Assembly: GCF_050942215.1 (NCBI RefSeq)
Contig: NZ_CP192056.1
Span: 434,001-498,000 of the forward strand
Length of the DNA: 64,000 bases
From: Sphaerimonospora sp050942215
GTDB taxonomy: Bacteria > Actinomycetota > Actinomycetes > Streptosporangiales > Streptosporangiaceae
Direction of reading: 5' to 3'
Part shown: piece after piece, positions 1-7,536 of the stretch
Layout: each line of letters opens with the position of its first letter
Numbering within the stretch: the stretch's first letter is position 1
Notes under the pieces: generated by a model
Database searches by the model: none
Told to the model about the DNA's origin: nothing
What the model saw: only the letters and a program-made list of their open reading frames with translations
Translations under genes and position numbers: made by a program

Positions 1-80
1 TAGATGTCCCGGCTCAGGCCGCCCGTGGTGATCAAAGTGTGGTCGATGTCCCAGAGGACCAGTGTCTTGCCAGCGCTCAC
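1..80 (-). CDS. HAD-superfamily hydrolase, N-terminal fragment
   Basis: Reading the minus strand from a GTG at 80 gives a protein beginning MSAGKTLVLWDIDHTLITTG. The DxDxT motif (DIDHT) behind a hydrophobic strand is the motif I signature of HAD phosphatases, where the first Asp is the nucleophile. Only the first 26 codons lie inside the window, so the substrate class cannot be judged. It is transcribed in the same direction as the TRIC-type gene that ends upstream of it at 167. Confidence 0.7.
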   Translation of the reverse strand, partial: MSAGKTLVLWDIDHTLITTGGLSRDI

Positions 81-166
81 CGTTCGAGCCTAACGATTGT
101 GGCATGCCCTGGCCGGGCGGCCATCGGCCGGCACGATCCCTGGTAGGCCGCCGGGGGAGTGCTCGC

Positions 167-781
167 TCATCCCGGCCTGCTGACGCCCCTGGCCAGGGGT
201 GCGCGCCAGCCGTACCGCATGGCGAGAATGCGGAAGGCGAAGGCGAGCACGGCCGCCGACAGGGTGGCGGCGAACCCCCGCACGTCCAGCGCGTACAGCA
301 CGGCCATCGCCGTCGAGCCGAGCATCGCCGGCACGGCGTAGAGCTGCCGGTCATAGAGCAGGGTCGGCCGCTCGCCGGACAGGACGTCTCGGATGACGCC
401 GCCGCCGACCGCCGTACAGACCCCGAGGAACACGGCGTGCAGCGGGGCGAGGCCGTAGTGCAGCGCCTTGCCGGTGCCGATAGCGCAGAACAGGCCGAGA
501 CCCGCCGCGTCGAAGACGAGCACGCCGGGCATGGCCCGCTCGACCTGCGGATGCCAGAAGAAGGCGATGACGGTGGCCGCGATCGGCACGAGGAGATATC
601 CCGCATCCCGGAACGCGGCGGGCTGCACACCGATGAACAGGTCGCGCATGATGCCGCCGCCGACGGCGGTGAAGAACGCGAGCACCGCCATGCCGATCAC
701 GTCGAGCCGTTTGCGTACGCCCTGCAGCGCGCCGGACAGGGCGAAGACGAAGATTCCGGCGAGGTCGAGCAGGGGGAACAT
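167..781 (-). CDS. TRIC-type cation channel family membrane protein (YicG/UPF0126)
   Basis: The 204-residue protein is almost entirely hydrophobic and carries two copies of the family hallmark, AVGGGIMRD in the first half and AVGGGVIRD in the second. This is the internal duplication of the bacterial TRIC/YicG family, a membrane protein of about 200 residues with around seven helices. Known members are potassium- or glycine-related channels; the ion here is not predictable. ATG 781 is preferred because GGGAGA lies about 10 bases upstream; an in-frame TTG at 799 would add six residues. It stands alone, divergent from the lytic transglycosylase gene. Confidence 0.85.
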   Translation of the reverse strand: MFPLLDLAGIFVFALSGALQGVRKRLDVIGMAVLAFFTAVGGGIMRDLFIGVQPAAFRDAGYLLVPIAATVIAFFWHPQVERAMPGVLVFDAAGLGLFCAIGTGKALHYGLAPLHAVFLGVCTAVGGGVIRDVLSGERPTLLYDRQLYAVPAMLGSTAMAVLYALDVRGFAATLSAAVLAFAFRILAMRYGWRAPLARGVSRPG

Positions 782-840
782 GGCTGCCCAGTCTCCCAAA
801 AACCCTCATAAGCCGCGAGAGTGGTCGGTGGTCGATAAGA

Positions 841-950
841 ACGGGTGAGGATCCCCCGATGGGCATACGTTGGGGAGGGTGAAGGATCACTGTGCGGTGA
901 ACGGGCGGCCCGGACGGAGGCTTCGGCCCGATGGGCGGGAGGGACGCCGG
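841..950 (+). repeat. Leader repeat, copy 1 (5' end of the transglycosylase gene)
   Basis: About 100 bases covering the upstream region and first codons of the transglycosylase gene align with 4555-4663. Shared blocks include ACGTTGGGGA, GGATCACTG and CGACCCGATG/CGGCCCGATG in the same order and spacing. The start codon GTG 879 here corresponds to an ATG at 4591 in the second copy. The two copies bracket the transglycosylase, a dead propeller gene and the AlbA_2 gene. Confidence 0.6.
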
Positions 951-1916
951 CCCCCGTGGAGCCGTAGGCTGCTCGCCGGTGTGCTCGCCGGCCTGTTCGT
1001 GCCGATCTCCGGCTGTGCCGTGGGACAGGGGGATGCCGCGTCGGTCACTGGGAGCGCGACGCGGCAGACGGCGTCCGTACGGCCGACGTCCGAACCTCCG
1101 TCGCAGTCGCAGTCGCAGTCGCAGTCGCAGTCGCAGTCGCCCTCGGCCGTCGATCTGCCCGCGCCGGACGCGGCGATCCCCAAGGACCCGGCGCGGCTGG
1201 CCGACGCCCTGAGCCGTACGGTCGCGTTGTTGCGCGACGGCATCGACGACTGGGTCCGTACGGGCGGCCCCGCCAAGGGGAAGGCCCCCGAGTCGGTGAT
1301 CCTGCCCGCCCTGTACGAGCAGCGCGTCTACCGGTATCTGGCCGGCAACCCGAAGATCGCGTCCCGGACGTACGGCGAACTGTCCAAGGACCTGGCCGGG
1401 CGGGCCCGGGACAACGTGACGGCCGTACGGAACCTGCTCTCCCTGGCCCACCCCGTCAGCGGGACGGCGAAGTTCCGCGTCGAGCCCCCGGAACCGGCCG
1501 ATGCGCTGCTCAAGCATTTCCGGCGGGCCGAGCGCCGGTTCGGCGTGGAGTGGGAGGTCCTGGCGGCGGTGATGCTCGTCGAGACCAAGTTCGGCCGGGT
1601 GCGGTCGCCGAGTTACACGGGTGCCGAGGGGCCGATGCAGTTCATGCCGGGCACCTGGAAGGCGTACGGAATGGGCGGCGACGTCCACGACACCCGGGAC
1701 GCGCTGCTCGCCGCGGCCAACTACCTGCACGCCTCGGGGGCGCCGGGTGACTACCGGCGCGCGTTGTACGCCTACAACCACTCCAATGCGTATGTTGACG
1801 CGGTCCTGCTGCACGCCCGTCAGATGAAGCGGGACGTACGGAACTACTACGCCTACTACAACTGGCAGGTCTACGTGATCACCACCCGCGGCGAGCGCCG
1901 CCTGACCGGCCCCTGA
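879..1916 (+). CDS. Secreted lytic transglycosylase (SLT-like), probable lipoprotein
   Basis: A basic N-terminus, a hydrophobic stretch (LLAGVLAGLFVPIS) and a cysteine in a lipobox-like SGC context point to export and probable lipid anchoring. A linker with six Ser-Gln pairs follows, encoded by a pure CAGTCG hexamer run at 1101-1140. The C-terminal half is an SLT domain: the catalytic Glu is in VMLVETKFGR, followed by EGPMQFMPGTW and YAYNHSNAYV. It should cleave peptidoglycan glycan strands outside the membrane. GTG 879 is chosen because the second leader copy aligns an ATG there; TTG 870 and GTG 894 remain possible. The hexamer run could change linker length by replication slippage. Confidence 0.85.
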   Translation: MKDHCAVNGRPGRRLRPDGREGRRPPWSRRLLAGVLAGLFVPISGCAVGQGDAASVTGSATRQTASVRPTSEPPSQSQSQSQSQSQSPSAVDLPAPDAAIPKDPARLADALSRTVALLRDGIDDWVRTGGPAKGKAPESVILPALYEQRVYRYLAGNPKIASRTYGELSKDLAGRARDNVTAVRNLLSLAHPVSGTAKFRVEPPEPADALLKHFRRAERRFGVEWEVLAAVMLVETKFGRVRSPSYTGAEGPMQFMPGTWKAYGMGGDVHDTRDALLAAANYLHASGAPGDYRRALYAYNHSNAYVDAVLLHARQMKRDVRNYYAYYNWQVYVITTRGERRLTGP

Positions 1917-1958
1917 CGCTCTGAATGCCGACGGCGGTAGCGGTCATCCTCGCCGCAC

Positions 1959-2706
1959 CGGCCTGAGCGAATCAAAGACCTGGCCGTCTCGCCGCAGGGC
2001 CGCATCGCCTACTCGCGTGCCGTGGGGAAGCGGGACGATTCTCTTGAGATCGATAGGACGTTCGTCGGGCTGGTCGACGATCACCGGGAATGGTCGGCTG
2101 CGGACGGCCAGGGCTTCGGCGCGTTTCCGGACGGGGAACTCGGTCTGCACTGGCGGGACCTGAACACACTGGTGTTCCGGGGCCCTCGCCAAGGCCGGCT
2201 CACCCCGGCTCGCCGCTTTGGACGTTCGCCGCCCGGTAGTGACCTGTCGGCCGCCGGGACGCTCCTGACCATGGGTGTCCCCGAGGACGGGACCGCGCTT
2301 ACCGTGCCGGGGGAGACCAGGATGGTCGTGTCCCATGTCAGTGTGGAACAGATGTGGGATCAGCAGATCGTGGTCGTCGATCCGCCGAGGAAGCAGCCGA
2401 TCGGCTCGGCCTTTCGCCGCAGGCTGCGGAAACATCACAGTGTTCACTCTCGACCGGTCCGGCCGCTGTCTGCTGGTCTCGGTGGACAACAGGGCCGGCC
2501 AATTCGTGGGTGACCGCCGGAACCCGTATGTGGGAACGCCGAGCCGCACCAGGTGTTCCGCGTCGGCCTGCGTCCTCCGGTCGGCACCCCGAGGCTGACG
2601 CCGCAAGCCGCCTGGTACCCCGGTGAAGCCACCCCGCTCAACCTGCCGCAGCCCCCGTATGGAGCGGAAAAGGTGGTGCCCGGCCCTCCGTACATCGTCA
2701 GGTCCG
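1959..2706 (+). pseudogene. Decayed beta-propeller/WD40-like protein, two frameshifts, 5' truncated
   Basis: Coding similarity moves through three frames. Frame 1 (1959 to about 2400) reads RIKDLAVSPQGRIAYSRA, then DLNTLVFRGPRQGRL and SVEQMWDQQIVVVDPP. The next frame (about 2425-2520) reads NITVFTLDRSGRCLLVSVDN, a typical propeller blade strand. A third frame (about 2555-2680) reads VGTPRLTPQAAWYPGEATPL. The parts are collinear, so this is one gene broken by at least two indels. No N-terminal signal is left. The 3' end runs into the convergent AlbA_2 gene. Confidence 0.55.
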
Positions 2707-2711
2707 GTGCG

Positions 2712-4298
2712 TCACGAAGGCAGGATGTAGTGGACGCCTTTGCGTTCGCCCCGGCGGAGCAGGGTGCCCGATTGGACCATTCTGTTCAACAGGGAGGTGA
2801 CCTGAGCGCGGTCTAGCCCGGTGTGTTCGCGGACCTGACGATTGGTCACCGGGCCCTCAGCGGCGAGCTGAAGAACTAGCTGGGGGAATTCCGCAGGCTC
2901 GACATGACGTCCGAGCATCATGGCCGGCTGCGGTGCGAGGGCGTACTGTGCACCTCCCCGTTCACCGCTCTGCACGAGCAGTCCCGCGTCTCTGAGCCTC
3001 TGCAGGCAGTTTCGCGCATCCACGCTGTCGACCTGTAGAAGGTCGCGGACGCTCCGGTTGGTGAGCACGGCACCGCGCATCGCGTGGACCAGCACAATGC
3101 GGTCTGAACCGCGGATGTCCCCTCTGCTCTCGATCTCCTGCACCCAGGCTCGTTCCTCTGGGGTAACAGTGCTGGTACGCGGCAGTACCACGATGACGGA
3201 GGTGCCGTCGTCGATGAAGTGCGGCGGATCCAGCAGATGCGCCTCCATGGAGTCTTGCATGACGTCGATCCCCCGCCCGGCATCTTCGGCAAGCCGGTAG
3301 CGGCGCAGGGTGGAGATAACGGTCATATTGCGAGGCGCGTTCTGTTCCCGTAGGTTCTGCACGGTCACGGGTTCTGGTAGGGGTCCCGGCGATATGACCT
3401 TGATCGCGTCCGGCCGGATTTCCAGCCGGACGGGGCTGCGGTGGTTCTCATAGGTGCGGTGTACGACGGCGTTGGCTATCGCCTCACGCAACACTTCTAC
3501 CGGAATCCGGGGCAGCTCCACTCGTTTCAGGCCGACGATGACCAGGTCCGAACCGAGTTCGTCCACTACAAGTCGGGTTGTCTCCTCCACCTGGTGTGGC
3601 AGCGGGCCGGTGACCTCCGAGCGCTTGTCGTAGGCGTTGCCGGAGTCCCCGTACCGGAAGATCTCTACGTAGGACTTGCCGAGCACCCGCTGTGGTTCGG
3701 CAAGGAGATACAGTGCACCAGCCACGGTGACGGCCGGCTCCGAACGCCGCTTGCGGATGAGACCCTTCTCGCTGAGCCGATCGATAAGGTTCTCGTCATC
3801 CGGCCAGTTCCACATCTCGGCGACGGATCTGCGGCAGGTGTCATCGACGTCTTGCCACACCGCACCAGACTCGGTGATCTCGAACCGCACCAGGGCCCGC
3901 CTGGTGATGAAGTCGCTGAGATCGAAGCCCATCAAGGGCTCGTTCATCGCTGCTTTGCGCACCAGGACCCGGCCGTTGGCGGTCTGGCTGAAGCCCTCCC
4001 GCCTCCTGGCCACGGCGACGACGGTGAGTGGGGTCTCTTCCACCAGAAGCTCAAAGATCTCATAACGCCCAGGGTCACGCGCCCTGGTCAGAGCGCGATG
4101 CAGACGGGCGGTGGCCTCACCATCGAGACGGCGGCCGTGTAGGTTCCCATCTGGGCCCACCCCGATGAGGAGCACACCGCCGTCACTGTTGGAGAAGGCC
4201 ACAACCGCTTCCTGGATCTTCTCCTCGGGAAGGCCCTGCTTGAACTCGACATGTTGCCCTTCGCCGGGGAAGGCGGCGCGGAACTCCGTCAGGCTCAT
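2712..4298 (-). CDS. AlbA_2 (Schlafen-type) / GHKL-like ATP-binding protein with winged helices
   Basis: Near the N-terminus HVEFKQGLPEEKIQEAVVAF followed by NSDGGVLLIGV is the AlbA_2 domain signature. The middle carries a GHKL-type ATPase-like segment: EAIANAVVHRTYE (N-box region) and EDAGRGIDVM (G-rich box). The C-terminus has two winged-helix-like segments (TNRSVRDLLQVDSVDARNCL and TNRQVREHTGLDRAQ). The architecture is that of transcriptional regulators and defence-associated proteins annotated as ATP-binding or RNA-binding-domain proteins. ATG 4298 or GTG 4310 could be the start; a GGGGGG run lies just before the GTG. Its location in an island with helicase and nuclease-like genes makes defence or regulation plausible, but this is inference. 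Confidence 0.75.
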   Translation of the reverse strand: MSLTEFRAAFPGEGQHVEFKQGLPEEKIQEAVVAFSNSDGGVLLIGVGPDGNLHGRRLDGEATARLHRALTRARDPGRYEIFELLVEETPLTVVAVARRREGFSQTANGRVLVRKAAMNEPLMGFDLSDFITRRALVRFEITESGAVWQDVDDTCRRSVAEMWNWPDDENLIDRLSEKGLIRKRRSEPAVTVAGALYLLAEPQRVLGKSYVEIFRYGDSGNAYDKRSEVTGPLPHQVEETTRLVVDELGSDLVIVGLKRVELPRIPVEVLREAIANAVVHRTYENHRSPVRLEIRPDAIKVISPGPLPEPVTVQNLREQNAPRNMTVISTLRRYRLAEDAGRGIDVMQDSMEAHLLDPPHFIDDGTSVIVVLPRTSTVTPEERAWVQEIESRGDIRGSDRIVLVHAMRGAVLTNRSVRDLLQVDSVDARNCLQRLRDAGLLVQSGERGGAQYALAPQPAMMLGRHVEPAEFPQLVLQLAAEGPVTNRQVREHTGLDRAQVTSLLNRMVQSGTLLRRGERKGVHYILPS

Positions 4299-4554
4299 CT
4301 GCTTGGGCACATCCCCCCGACGCTCGGGATGGAAGCACGGATATGACAAACTTGTTCCTCCTGCTCTCCAGCGAAAAGAATTATGGCATATCTCACGCCT
4401 TGTATGCGGACGATCACCCAACTACGCTTCCCTCATCTTCGGGGCCCTTGCCGCTTACCGCTGGGTGGACAAGTTCTCGGGTGACCGGACCATCGCTCTC
4501 GCCGGGGACTTCGGCTCGTGGTGCACCGCATCTCCCGTCGTACGGTGGGAAAAC

Positions 4555-4663
4555 GGCGTGAAAGGTCCTCGCTGGGCCTACGTTGGGGACGATGAGGGAT
4601 CACTGCGCCGGGAGCGAGCTGCCGGAACGTCGCAGCCGACCCGATGAGCGGGCGCTGCCCGCG
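4555..4663 (+). repeat. Leader repeat, copy 2 (orphan 5' end of a transglycosylase-like gene)
   Basis: This copy aligns with 841-950 and could encode MRDHCAGSELPERRSRPD from ATG 4591, matching MKDHCAVNGRPGRRLRPD in copy 1. Similarity then stops and no transglycosylase domain follows. It is a gene-start relic, left by duplication or by recombination between paralogous loci. Confidence 0.55.
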
Positions 4664-4689
4664 GAGGGGGTCGTGCCGGGCGGGGGCCC

Positions 4690-5140
4690 GGGATGTCCGG
4701 AGGCCGGTGTCATTCGACCACGGAAAACATCAAGGTCTACCGAGCCGTCGGCGATCTCCACCCCGACCGCCTCCGCTGTCGAGGAGCTCTCCCGCTTTTA
4801 CAGGTGCGGGCGGATGAGTTCCTCGAGTGCCTCGGGTGAGAGGCGGAGGAGGGGCGACGCGTAGCCGAGGACCTGGGTGAAGACCGATCTTCGGTCCGCG
4901 TTGGCCGTGAGCTTCGCCTCGATGACCACGGGCTGGCCGGTGTCGGCATCCATCGCGACCAGATCGGCGTACCCGGTGCCAAGGAGAACCTCGCGGCCCA
5001 GGATCACCAGCCTCGGCTATCCGCGTAGCGGCAGCATGGTGGGCCCCCTCGATGCTGTAGTGAAGGTCCGTCTCTCGGAGGAATGGCTGCGTGGGCAGTG
5101 GGACCAGCCCATCCGGAGTGTCCTGCCAGATTCCCGTCAT
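4690..5140 (-). pseudogene. Decayed NucS/DUF91-like PD-(D/E)XK nuclease-domain gene
   Basis: From ATG 5140 the minus strand reads MTGIWQDTPDGLVPLPTQPF and then loses frame near 5040. In the shifted frame it continues MLPLRG-stop-PRLVILGREVLLGTGYADL, then QPVVIEAKLTAN, where Asp and Glu-x-Lys form the PD-(D/E)XK core, ending at TAA 4798. In the same frame past that stop, recognisable sequence (ESSSTAEAVGVEIADGSVDL) continues to about 4700 and is then cut by the leader repeat. So there is one frameshift, an internal TAG and a premature TAA. Intact relatives (from memory) are longer nuclease-like proteins with the same N-terminal order. A functional product is unlikely. Confidence 0.6.
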
Positions 5141-5375
5141 CGACCCCGCCTCGCGATCTCCCGATGACGCCAGTTTCACTCGGTCCGAACGCCGTCCACC
5201 TACGCTCCCCGATCGTTGCAGACGGGCCCTGCGATAAATGGGGCCTGGCCCTAACAGTCGAACTCGCCAGGCGGAGGGGACAGACACGATATTGATTAAG
5301 TCGGGGCTGAAATGCTTCTACCAGGTATTTCAATCTGGTTCATCCGATGTGGCTCTGCCGGCTTTTCAGGCCGAA
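5141..5375. other. Intergenic region, nothing recognised
   Basis: It lies downstream of the ParB-like gene and upstream of the dead nuclease gene. No convincing coding sequence, terminator hairpin or repeat was found by eye. Confidence 0.3.
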
Positions 5376-6185
5376 TCAGCCGACGCGGTTGGCTGCGGTA
5401 CGCCCCTTGTTCCAGCTTTCAACGACCATCTGGTAGCACTGGCTCTCTCGAGACCCGGTGCCACTGTTGTTGTAGCCGCCATTCGAGGCTCGGGTTAAAG
5501 CTTCAGCGCGCCAGCGCGCCGCCATGCCACGCTTAAGCATCTTTTTCGCGAGTTCGAGGTCATCGACGCTGGCGCCATGGCGACTGAGGAACATCGCGAC
5601 CCCGCCAAGGATCACGCCATCCCAGGTCTCCTTGTCTCTGCCCCAGGCCGCCTCGACCACTGTCAGAGTGCGGTCAAGGATCTCTGGCCCGTACTGCTTG
5701 GTTATGCGCAAGACGGCCGATACCGCGCCCACGCTGTTCGTTGAGCTCGAACCCAGGCCAAGGTTATGGTCTGTGAGTACGCGGTCGACGCTCACGCAGA
5801 GAGCGTCACCGGCGGTCAGACCCACCCTGTACTCGTCCAGCGTGCTGACCTTAGCTGACTCCCGGTTCTTGATGAGAAAGAGAGTCGCCTCCTGCTGCTG
5901 GGTGAGGCCATAGTGAATTTCTGCCTTGATGGTTCGAAGGCCCCTGATCCTGCAGGCCTCGGTTCGGTGCATGCCATCGACAACATATCGATTGCCATCG
6001 GGACGCTCGGAAACCACGATCGAGCCGAGAGCGTCCACGATAAGGCCGTCAGCGATGCTCTTCGCTCGCTTCAGGTTGAGCCCGCGCTGAGCCTCTTCGT
6101 CAACCTTCAACGAGTCGATTTCGACTTCGACGCCATACTCAACGCGGTGATCTGGGAGTACGTACTGGAAACGAGACTTGGCCAT
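5376..6185 (-). CDS. ParB/Srx-like nuclease-fold protein (DUF6551-like)
   Basis: The 269-residue protein has a ParB N-terminal-like core. EEAQRGLNLKRAKSIADGL is followed by SIVVSERPDGNRYVVDGMHR, and the GMHR motif corresponds to the GxxR/GxHR of ParB-type phosphoryl-handling folds. TQQQEATLFLIKNRESAKVS follows. The rest is helical and ends in a Gly/Asn/Ser-rich tail. Such stand-alone proteins are common on actinobacterial mobile elements and phages; they are not chromosomal ParB. The gene lies 30 bp downstream of a small membrane-protein gene on the same strand and may share its transcript. A nuclease, CTPase or regulatory role cannot be separated from sequence alone. Confidence 0.7.
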   Translation of the reverse strand: MAKSRFQYVLPDHRVEYGVEVEIDSLKVDEEAQRGLNLKRAKSIADGLIVDALGSIVVSERPDGNRYVVDGMHRTEACRIRGLRTIKAEIHYGLTQQQEATLFLIKNRESAKVSTLDEYRVGLTAGDALCVSVDRVLTDHNLGLGSSSTNSVGAVSAVLRITKQYGPEILDRTLTVVEAAWGRDKETWDGVILGGVAMFLSRHGASVDDLELAKKMLKRGMAARWRAEALTRASNGGYNNSGTGSRESQCYQMVVESWNKGRTAANRVG

Positions 6186-6215
6186 CGGGGCGAGACCTCC
6201 ATATCTAAGGGTTGG

Positions 6216-6569
6216 CTAGGGCTGTGGCCGGGAGGATCCGGGGGGCGAGGCCAGCGGCGGGGGAGCATGCCTAAGAAACTCGGTCGCGACCACTTCGCTC
6301 GTCGTTGACACCATCCTTCGGGCACCTCCGTTCCGTTCTTCCCAGTGCAAGACCGGCGGAACCTGCTGCTTTTGGTGGCCGGTTGTCCGGTGCTTCCCAG
6401 CCTGACCAGCCATATCAGTGAGCCAAGCCGCCACCATGGCCAGGACAAACACTGCACCCCATGCCCACAGGTCATGCTTCCACTCGGTAGCGAGGTTCAC
6501 CGCAGTACTCACCCCAGCTGTAGCGAGCGCAGCGAGAGCGCTCCACAGAAGCCTGGACTTGAGGTTCAT
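6216..6569 (-). CDS. Small two-helix membrane protein, unknown
   Basis: The 117-residue protein has two hydrophobic segments near the N-terminus (LLWSALAALATAGVSTAV and AWGAVFVLAMVAAWLT) and a polar, Pro-rich tail likely to lie in the cytoplasm. I do not recognise a family. It precedes the ParB-like gene on the same strand with a 30-bp gap, so the two may work together. The start at 6569 is the only good one in frame. Confidence 0.5.
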   Translation of the reverse strand: MNLKSRLLWSALAALATAGVSTAVNLATEWKHDLWAWGAVFVLAMVAAWLTDMAGQAGKHRTTGHQKQQVPPVLHWEERNGGARRMVSTTSEVVATEFLRHAPPPLASPPGSSRPQP

Positions 6570-7513
6570 TATCTGATGACCTCTCAGGACGGATTCTCAG
6601 TCGTAAGGCCGTCCTGTGTTCGTTCTCAACACCTCTCAGGCCTGGCGCCTTGGCACTATAACAGAGCCAAAGCTCCTCATGACTCCAAGTCGTCAGAAAT
6701 CGCAGCTAGTCGGCTTATTTTCGCATGTCGCAGGTATTGAGCCCCTTCCGGGTGACCGAAAACCATATTTAGGATCTCTGGTCAAGGGTGACGGTCCGTA
6801 TTCGAGACGGAGCAACACGTGGACAGCCTTGGTGGTCGGCACAGATGCGCTAGCAGCGAGAGCGGCCTGCTGCGAGGACCTTGGAGATCGTATTTAATAA
6901 CGAGTTCGAGTGTTCGGCGACGGCACGGAAGTCGCAGGTGACCTGGTTAAAGGTGGATCGGTTGTCGGCGATGTCCCGCCTTTGGGTGGCGAGTTGTCAG
7001 ATCCGGGTGATGTCGACGAACCAGCGCAGCACCAGCGCCCGATTTCCTTCCGGGGCCCGGACAGAAAGGCCCGTCGATCCACTTTAGTTCAGAGATGGTA
7101 ACAAAGGTATAACGGGAAATCTGTGGGCACCGGACTGTCCGACTGTGGTGAGGACGCTGTCGCATGTGACAGCCGGGTCTGGTTCTGCTACTCGGGGTCG
7201 GCCTGGCGAGGAATCTGCTCGGGTGGGCCATTCGTACTGGGGGCGGCGGGCGAAGGTCGATTTGCGGATGGCGTAGACACTTCGTCCGCCGCCTCTCCCG
7301 CTTGGGGAACAAGACGTTAATTGCTGAGTTTGCGTGGATGCGCTCTGGAGGCCGAACACCTGTGGCTGAACTGATTGGGCAGGCGCGATGACCACCCGAG
7401 GTCGCGATCGACGTAGCCCATGAGGATCAGGAAAGCTGCTCGCGCTCCGGGGATCTCCAATTCGACAGATCTTCCCGGGAGCCGCTGAAAGAAGTTACGC
7501 TGGCCGGCGATCA
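6570..7513. other. Long intergenic stretch, mostly unassigned
   Basis: Nearly 950 bases separate the small membrane-protein gene from the large helicase gene. The short reading frames in it have no recognisable motifs and poor codon bias. One stretch (6850-7050, minus) looks like a fragment of a former helical protein and is listed separately. The rest may be promoter and decayed DNA. Confidence 0.3.
6850..7050 (-). pseudogene. Possible remnant of a helical protein, internal stop
   Basis: Translation gives ALVLRWFVDITRI, a TGA stop, then QLATQRRDIADNRSTFNQ and DFRAVAEHSNSLLNTISKVL before TAG at 6850. The heptad-like hydrophobic spacing across the stop suggests a once-continuous coiled or helical C-terminal region. 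No family is recognised. This is weak evidence. Confidence 0.25.
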
Positions 7514-7528
7514 AGGAGGTTGCCTCCT
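7514..7528 (+). promoter_or_regulatory. Perfect hairpin burying a Shine-Dalgarno sequence
   Basis: AGGAGG-TTG-CCTCCT is a 6-bp perfect stem with a 3-base loop, ending 8 bases before ATG 7537 of the helicase gene. The 5' arm is a consensus ribosome-binding site but lies 17 bases from the ATG. In the folded RNA the arm is hidden, so translation may be held low or need an unfolding event. It could also be chance. Confidence 0.45.
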
Positions 7529-7536
7529 GGGATGAC

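Noticed and set aside
1101..1140. CAGTCG hexamer run as a possible CRISPR or satellite
   Set aside because: It is a pure in-frame Ser-Gln linker with no spacers.
351..1814. Long open frame on the minus strand (487 residues)
   Set aside because: It is Arg-rich, has no domain motifs and lies opposite the TRIC-type and transglycosylase genes; GC-rich codon bias produces such open shadows.
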